This document shows, in pieces, positions 57,400-64,000 of a stretch of 64,000 bases of DNA. This DNA is from Endomychus coccineus (taxonomy: Eukaryota > Arthropoda > Insecta > Coleoptera > Endomychidae). The DNA lies in the NCBI GenBank assembly GCA_958510875.1, contig OY294069.1, forward strand, positions 164,919,111 to 164,983,110, in the 5' to 3' direction. The notes below the pieces were generated by a model. It was not told where the DNA came from, did no database searches, and worked only from the letters and a program-made list of their open reading frames with translations. The translations under genes were made by a program, and so were the position numbers. The first letter of the stretch is position 1, and every line of letters starts with the position of its first letter.

Positions 57400-58660
57400 T
57401 ACAGGATGTTTCAAAAAAAGGTGGCCCCGTTGCTAGGATAGGTAGAACACTGAAAAATAAGTAGGGTTTGCTTAGAAAAAATATTCGTAACAGGGTGTTG
57501 TAAAAAAAAATTAACGCTTTTCTGAACATGTTTTGGAAGCTGACACATCGTATGAATTTATTTTTATATCTGATTCTCCTAGAGGGCGCTAACTGCACGG
57601 TTCGTACCAAGTAGTTTTAAACATAACTTTTTTGAGGTTAGATTTTCTAACTCAAATTTTAGGTGCAATCAAACATCATTCAATTTTAACGAACAAGGTA
57701 CTCTTGGTCAAACTCGATATTGTGTACAGTTTTCGAAATATTTTGATTTTAAAATGATGAAATAATAACAGATGCTTGTATAAAGTAAAAAACAATTACG
57801 AATTTATTAAAAACCAAGAACAACAACATTATTCTAATGCTAAAGATTAATCTGACAAAGAATCAAAAGAAGGAAATTAAAATAAATTTGAATAAAAACA
57901 TGAAATATTCAATCATGCGATTTCAATCCTTTGGATTACACAATTTGGTCGTATGTTAAGTCTATTCTACAAAGGTAAATTCACGTCCAGAGTTGCATAG
58001 TTGATCCTCAACCATTTAGAAAATTAATGCATTCTTTAGAAAAAGGGATAGACATTTTGAACTCTTACTCTACTGATTAAATATTTCATGTTTATATTCA
58101 AATTTATTTTAATTTTCTTCTTGTGATTCTTTGTTTAATTAATAACATTAGCATAAGAATAATGTTATTGTTTTTGGTTTTTAATAAATTGGTAATTGTT
58201 TTTTACTTTATACCAGCAACAGTTATTACTTCATCATTTTCAAATCAAAATATTCCGAAAACGGTACACAATATCGAGTTTTATCAAGAGTACCTTTTTC
58301 GTGTAAAATTGAATGATGTTTAACTTCACCTAAAATTTGAATTAGAAAATCTAACCTCAAAAAAGTTATGTTTAAAACTACTCTGTACGAACCGTCTAAT
58401 TAGCGCCCTCTATGAGAATCAGATATAAAAATAAATTCATACGATGCATCAGCTTTCAAAACATGTTCATGCAAAATTTCATTACAATGTTGCCAGTAGT
58501 TTCGGAATAATCGTAAAAAATGTGTTTACAAATTTTTTTTACAACACTATCTTGAATACGGATGCGTCACAAACATTTTTTCTATGCAAACCCCACTTAT
58601 TTTTCAGTGTTCTACCTATCCCAGCAAAGAGGCCACCTTTTTTTGAAACACTCTGTATAT
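57400..58660 (+). mobile_element. Tc1/mariner-type element with very long terminal repeats (copy 2)
   Basis: Sister of 19420-20688, with the same tips (GTTTCAAAAAAAGGTGGCCC and its complement) and the same TGACACATCGTATGAATTTA region in both arms. Its internal coding remnant (57915-58077) is on the + strand: FNPLDYTIWSYV followed by scrambled pieces and DILNSYSTD. It is more decayed than copy 1, with deletions in the C-terminal frame. Arms are about 500 bp. Confidence 0.75.
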
Positions 58661-59747
58661 TGAATTCACATCTTTTTCTTAAGAGTACGACTACAACCTG
58701 CAAGTAGAATAGCTCAGGACTTGAATTCCTTGTGGAATAGTGCAATAAGACTAGAAATATTTGTTGAACCCTTAAGTAAGTGGCTACAGTTAGCGCTCAC
58801 AAAGAACAACATGAAATGTCAATAGTTAACTATTCTTTCATACTTGTCTAGCTTATTCCTCCCCATTTTATTTAGAGGCAAAAGGTACCTTTACTATGAG
58901 GTCTATCTTAATTATGTCAATGCACGTAAATTTATCATAATTATTACTTAGGACGTTATATCATTACTGATAATGACCTTATGATACAATAGCTTATAGA
59001 ATTATATGAAACATGAAGCTCATTTTATGTATTCTATTATACAACCTCAGGGATTTGCAGCTGCCATTTCTCCATATTAACTATTTACAATTGTGTATTT
59101 TCAATATTCTTTGTATATTCACATACTATTAATTATAGCCAAATTTTTATATTCAGCATTTAAAATAAGCCCTTAAATGCGTAGTTCTAACATGTAAAAG
59201 TTATATGGTAACTGAATATTTTACAAAACTGGTATTTTGGCAACTTTAGATCATATTGTAGGTAGATATGCCTACAAATAGTTAAGTAGGATATATCTAT
59301 ATTCTGTGAGAGCTGCAGTAACTGATTATGTTAGGTTGTGATGTACAAATGTATATGAAAGAATCGTAGTGTAAATTTTATTTTGAAATATTAATATTAA
59401 TCAGAAAAAAAGTTATATTTATCAGAATAATTTAAACTCACAAAAATCGTAATACATAACCATAAAAACAACGGAAAATGTATAATCATTTATAGGCTTT
59501 TTTACCTCTACTCGATTTTTCGTTTTATAATTTATTATGGAAGATAATTGTATGCATTTTTGTGGTAATAGGTTTCTTGTAATTGTATATTGTTGTTTTG
59601 CTTAGTTTGTATTCATTTGTAATTTCCATCATGATGTGCCAATTGCATAATAAAGTAGATAAGATATTTTCTTATTGATTAAAGATACTTGATAACTTTT
59701 CTCTCATCAAAGTTGGATGATTTATAATATGAAACTCGAATAATTAT
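58661..59747. other. AT-rich intergenic sequence, nothing recognised
   Basis: Between the mariner-type copy and the 671-bp duplication. I see no supported gene or repeat. Confidence 0.4.
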
Positions 59748-61110
59748 GTAAAGTAATATATACAACTAACTCGTAAGTGATTTGTAGTTATTAGATATGG
59801 GAGTGTTCTTATTCAATAACAAATGTTGACAATTTTTAACCTAAAAATCATCATTGTTTTATTGTTATATATGCTAAATCTTCTCGATTCTTTATTAAAA
59901 AATGTATATAATTGTAAATATTTTTAAAATAATGGGCATCTTTAATTTTCTTGCCAGACTGTTTCAACCTCTTAATTTTTTAAGCTATTATTATTGTATT
60001 TTATTATTCAATTATTGTTTATTATACGCATAATGAATTAAATATTATTTGATAGTGGATTTGTTAGTTTTAATATAGAATCAGATATACCCGGAACAAA
60101 CAAGAATATTTTAGAAACGTACATTCGTATTACTGCAACTAATTTACGATAGTTGCGAGTGTCGAAATGAAACACAAAGTAAGTCTTTGAACATTTTCAA
60201 GAAATTAGTTAAACTGTGAATTTCATTCCGGAGGAGGAAGTAAATAAATCTAATGAAAATCTTTTTATTCAAACATATATGCCGTATACTCATGTCTATC
60301 AAGCCATGTCTTCACTGATAGTTTTACTGGAGCTGGTAGGGCTTTAGTTCTTGGGAAGCACGGTTCTGGGGGATTCACAGGTACAGCAAATGGCGGTGGA
60401 GAGTTTCCGAATATCAATGTAAAGTAATTTATACAACTAACTCGTAAGTGATCTGTAGTTATTAGATACGGGAGTGTTCTTATTCATTAACAAATTGGCA
60501 TATACCTGATTAATCAATTTTGACAATTTTTAACCTAAAAATCATCATTGTTTTATTATTATATATACTAAATCTTCTCGATTCTTTATTAAAAAATGTA
60601 TATAATTGTAAATATTTTTAAAATAATGGGCATCTTTAATTTTCTTGCCAGACTGTTTCAACCTCGTAATTTTTTAAGCTATAATTATTGTATTTTATTA
60701 TTCAATTATTGTTTATTATACGCATAATGAATTAAATATTATTTGATAGTGGATTTGTTAGTTTTAATATGGAATAAAATATACCCGGAAGAAACAAGAA
60801 TATTTCAGAAACGTACATTCGTATTACTGCAACTAATTTGCGATAGTTGCGAGTGTCGAAATTTAACACAAAGTAAGCCTTTGAATATTTTTCAGAAATT
60901 AATTAACTGTGAATTTCATTCCGGAGGAGGAAGTGAACAAATCTACTGAATTTTTTTTTATTCAAGCATATATGCCCTATTCTCATGTTTATCAAGCCAT
61001 TTCTTCACTGATGGTTTTACCGGAGCTGGTGGGGCTTCAATTCTTGGGAAGCACGGTTCTGGGGGGTTCACAGGTACAGCAAATGGCGGCGGAGAGTTTC
61101 TCCATCGCAC
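59748..61110. repeat. 671-bp tandem duplication covering the last exon of the downstream - strand gene
   Basis: The stretch from 59748 (GTAAAGTAATATATACAACT) repeats from 60419 (GTAAAGTAATTTATACAACT) with about 90% or more identity by eye. Each unit holds the predicted terminal exon and its downstream flank of the - strand gene. The upstream-of-exon part differs: unit A is joined to the start of unit B right after GAGTTTCC, so the copied exon lost its splice acceptor side. Confidence 0.9.
60265..60408 (-). pseudogene. Duplicated terminal exon (copy A) of the - strand gene
   Basis: The - strand reads GNSPPPFAVPVNPPEPCFPR, then LPAPVKLSVKTWLDRHE and TAYMFE with a stop at 60265-60267, in register with the exon at 60958. 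About 10 substitutions separate the two peptides, but the frame and stop are kept. The 5' part with the acceptor is missing. It could be a dead copy or, less likely, an alternative last exon using a cryptic acceptor. Confidence 0.65.
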
Positions 61111-63224
61111 ATTCGATACACATTGATTAAAAGGAAATAAATTTGTCGAAATTTGTCTGAAATAAAGTAACTAAGTTAATTTCAAACACCAATAATAGTG
61201 TTTTTTTGTTACACTCTTGATAATGAATGCAACATACTGTGGTGTAGCGAATCTCTTTTTAACATAGTGCTCTGGTTGAGGCGCTATGAAAGTATCTTTA
61301 TAGAGAGTGTTCATTGTTTTTCTTGGATCCATATTATCTTCGCACCACTGTAGTTTCTTATAATCCACTAAACCACGCGAGGTTGCGTTATCCTAAAATA
61401 ATTCGTGCAGGTATTGTGAAAATATCTACTGTCTTTTGAAATCGACCTGCAGGGCATGTTTAAAACATGAAATCTGCTATTGTATTCAAGTTAAATATGG
61501 ATTAATTGAATTGATGGTTTTTACACAGTATTTGTATCAAAAAACATACTCACAAAAGTAGGTAAATACTCTTCAACAGGTTCATAATACCCTACGCTTG
61601 CCCTATATTTTCTTGGAATGAGGACTTCATCTTTATACCACTTTGGGAAATGATTGAATGCTAAATCATATACAGAGGTATAATTATTGTAATAATTTGG
61701 TCTGTCAAGATAACCAGTTTTGGGATGGTTAATAACGTCGACTCCCTAGAATGAGATTAGTAATGGTAATTATTCTAAAATTCATTTTCTTATGATTTTT
61801 CCAGCATAACAAGTAATCTTTTTATAATATTTTTCCTTGCTGTCTCATTTATGGGTCTATATCAATAAGACTTTAGATAAGATCCGATCCAGAAAGAATC
61901 TGGAAGCTTTATACAGTTTTCTGTGCACGACCATGTAGCATAAATGTTACAAGGAGGTAGTTATCTTATGTACAATTGTTTTCTCTCTGGGATGTATAAT
62001 GCAAAGAGTTCTATATATAGAGTAGACAAGTAGTGTGTTAAGCATAGGAAAGCACATGTTAGTGCGCTCTCACTCGCAAGGTCTCCCCTCCTATCACAAA
62101 GAGTATAAGAATACAAGAATAAGATAACGCGCGCACATCGTGCGAGTGAAAGCGCAGTGCGAGGACAGAATGTCCGTTAACATACCAGTGAAAGGCTTAG
62201 TTGTCTACTCTATATATAGAACTCTTTGGTATAATGAGGTTTCTTAAAAGAAATCGTAGTCCTACGAAAAGATGCAACCAGAGGAAACATTGGAAATGTT
62301 GAATGCAAACATTGCTAAATTTCGGATGTGATAAAAATGAAAACTTGTTGCAAATTATTAAATAGTTATTTTATTATGACAAAGTAGTCACAAAGTACAA
62401 TCAAACAGTATTTCATTTAGAAATGAGAGTAAAAAGGTATTTCACTTACAACCATAGACTTATTATCTTATAATAAGTCTATGGTTCGCACAATACAATT
62501 GTCGGTGCGCTCAGCCAAAACCCTCATACAATAAGGTTTACCGGCCGATCGTGACGCCACAAGCCGTAGGCTATGTTGTAGCCTCATAAAAACTAGAAGC
62601 ATAATGCTTCTAGTTTTTATGACTTCCTGTTTAACTATCTGGTCGGTTGTAGCTAGAAATATAACAAGACGTTCGCTGCCGGTATATCTGCTGGTGGGCT
62701 GTTCACTAATTTAATTTAGACCGGAGTGAGCGTAGGAAAAAGTAAAATGATTTTCACTAATTCAATTTTGCAAGTATTCCTTCTTTTTGGTTCATTCACT
62801 CACTCCGTCTTAACCCTTTGGGCATATGTGTAGCGTACTGACCGACCTCCTTATAATAATTATGATCGATTATCTTTGGACATGGTAATTGATCGAATTT
62901 GTAGAATATGTCATGATACTATGTATATCTATTCATTCATTAATATTTTTATATCACCTACTTCGGCTTTAGTCATCAAATCCCATACAAAATGTTCGTC
63001 TTCTCGGTTTAAGGGCTTAGGTATAAACTGCGCCTGATACGTACTTCTTTGATCTGTATTTGGTACTTTCTTATAACGTAACCGATCTTCCACCCAGCCG
63101 TGCATTAAAGTGTTCAACGAATATGTTGAAATCTGGAAATGTTTTTAGTTATATAATTTACTAGAACATGATATGTTCATATTACGGGATACTTGAGCAC
63201 CCGTTTCTCTTTGTCTTCGTTCAT
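60958..63224 (-). CDS. Unrecognised small protein, 5 predicted exons
   Basis: Exons in transcript order: 63224-63186, 63132-62962, 61745-61554, 61392-61213, then a terminal exon 61170-60958. The first four join with GT-AG and phase 0 and are well supported. The protein starts MNEDKEKRVLKYPISTYSLN and continues TLMHGWVEDRLRYKKVPN, STYQAQFIPKPLNREDEHFV, YLDRPNYYNNYTSVYDLAFN and FPKWYKDEVLIPRKYRASVG. It has no signal peptide or membrane span and is rich in Tyr, Trp, Lys and Pro. That composition resembles small axonemal/ciliary proteins, but I do not recognise the family. The last junction needs a 42-nt intron; without splicing, translation stops at 61171. The proline-rich last exon (NSPPPFAVPVNPPEPCF) ends KKWLDKHENRAYMLE. 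With it the protein is 264 aa. Confidence 0.7.
62002..62228. mobile_element. 227-bp MITE with 8-bp duplication (sister of 49287-49568)
   Basis: The same inverted tips CAAAGAGTTCTATATATAG and the same inner GAATGTCCGTTAACATACCA block. Flanks are GTATAATG (62229-62236 at the right, 62001 backwards at the left). It is internally shorter than its sister. It lies in the intron between exons 2 and 3 of the unrecognised gene. Confidence 0.9.
62451..62485. repeat. Hairpin with ACCATAGA tips
   Basis: ACCATAGACTTATTAT pairs with ATAATAAGTCTATGGT around a 3-nt loop, a perfect 16-bp stem. The tips match the 39-bp hairpin at 33522. No flanking duplication was found. Confidence 0.7.
62585..62621. repeat. 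Perfect hairpin with 17-bp stem
   Basis: CATAAAAACTAGAAGCA pairs with TGCTTCTAGTTTTTATG around a 3-nt centre. It is intronic. It may be a palindromic scar; there is no evidence of a small RNA. Confidence 0.7.
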
Positions 63225-63908
63225 AATCATTTTGAAAAGTTAAAAAAAATACTGTATTGAATAAACGAACACTGGCGTATTTAACATTTTATTCTAATCT
63301 GCATGGCTGTCAAAAAAGAGGCCATAGATATAGTGATATGATAAATGTCAAAACTCTGATACTCTGATTTATATACGAGCGGCTGCTAAAGGCCAGGTAT
63401 GATACCTCCCACTCGTATAGTTTATATTTGCTCCTAGCGGCGAAAGAAGTAACTGTTGATATACCGAATTCAATGTTCTACATTTTGTTTCCCGATTTCA
63501 AAACTCCAAAGCAGCAAATCCATTTTTAAATTTTTCATATTTTTGGGATGTTTAATTGTATTACGACTTGATCTATCAATGGAATAGTTATCATACGGTG
63601 AACACATCTTATACCTACTTCAGTGTTATTGAATATATTCATCTCATCTTTAGATTTGGCCGAAATACCCATGGCGCAAATTATTTTGGGGTTTGAAGCT
63701 AACTTTTATATTAATATTCCATGAAATGTCTGCGATTGTTTCACTTATAGAATCCAAATATTTTAGCGACACATGTATTGACTAAGAATCATAACTTTTT
63801 CAAATGATAAATATCTACTTGACTATACTTCCCGGTTGGAATTCATTATTGAGGCTATAACCTATAACCTCAATTATATTGAATTCTTCATTCTTCATTA
63901 GTTTTCAG
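63225..63908. other. Upstream region between the unrecognised gene and the window-edge frame
   Basis: Probably holds the promoter of the - strand gene. No motif or exon can be supported. Confidence 0.35.
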
Positions 63909-64000
63909 GTGAGAGAGTCACTGAATGTGACTGAGGGGACTATAGGAGGAACTAGCGATAGCCCGATAGTTGTGTCTGTTAAAAAAACTTATCTATTCGG
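63909..64000 (+). CDS. Possible partial exon at the window edge
   Basis: After TTTTCAG at 63902-63908 the + strand is open to the window end (VRESLNVTEGTIGGTSDSPI, then VVSVKKTYLF). The same CAGGTGAGAG string is also a perfect 5' splice site, so the sequence could instead be the start of an intron. No family is recognised. Confidence 0.25.
   Translation, partial: MRESLNVTEGTIGGTSDSPIVVSVKKTYLF

Noticed and set aside
62585..62621. MicroRNA precursor
   Set aside because: The stem is perfect and only 17 bp with a 3-nt centre, too short and too regular for a pre-miRNA.

Overview
This is a eukaryotic nuclear window, almost certainly from an insect and most likely a beetle. It is AT-rich, its genes are split by GT-AG introns, and its introns and intergenic spaces are filled with animal transposons: hAT, P-like, mariner/Tc1, Penelope, and LINEs with and without RNase H. 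The beetle guess is inference from transposon flavour; no sequence here names the species. I see no rRNA, tRNA, CRISPR or bacterial-type operon.

Six multi-exon genes can be assembled, five of them recognisable. (1) An SLC10-type (bile-acid/Na+ symporter, P3-like) transporter, + strand, 6468-13902, 6 coding exons, 430 aa. (2) A DUF4743 + Nudix hydrolase of the NUDX20/24-YJR142W type, - strand, 21744-32603, 7 exons. (3) Coatomer gamma subunit (gamma-COP), + strand, 33679-45192, 10 exons, 879 aa, complete. (4) YEATS4/GAS41, - strand, 48230-49069, 4 exons, 226 aa, complete. (5) A TMEM201/Ima1/Samp1 inner-nuclear-membrane protein, + strand, 50094-54793, 5 exons, 687 aa. (6) An unrecognised small protein with 4 clear exons and one inferred terminal exon, - strand, 60958-63224. 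A possible exon edge of a further + strand gene lies at 63909-64000.

The genes alternate in orientation. Head-to-head pairs are Nudix/gamma-COP (about 1.1 kb apart), YEATS4/TMEM201 (about 1.0 kb) and perhaps gene 6 with the window-edge exon. Convergent pairs are SLC10/Nudix, gamma-COP/YEATS4 and TMEM201/gene 6. The genes are unrelated housekeeping and membrane-traffic functions, so there is no shared pathway. Shared promoters between head-to-head pairs are possible but not shown.

The rest is mobile DNA. Target-site duplications could be read directly for two hAT relics (11949-13334, CCTTTGAT; 15950-17546, GTGGTACT), two short P-like elements carrying a broken THAP zinc-finger exon (14605-15216, GTTGATAC; 47325-47892, GTCTGGYC), three short hairpin MITEs with 8-bp duplications (43498-43783, 49287-49568, 62002-62228), and a 39-bp perfect-hairpin insertion with a 6-bp duplication (33522-33560). 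Other notable structures are a 213-bp tandem repeat kept open in one frame inside an SLC10 intron, a decayed FTSJ3/Spb1-like retrocopy apparently lodged in a LINE, and a 671-bp tandem duplication that copied the predicted last exon of gene 6. I did not find a convincing new multi-gene system. The most novel items are the THAP mini-elements, the duplicated terminal exon and the frame-preserving 213-bp repeat.
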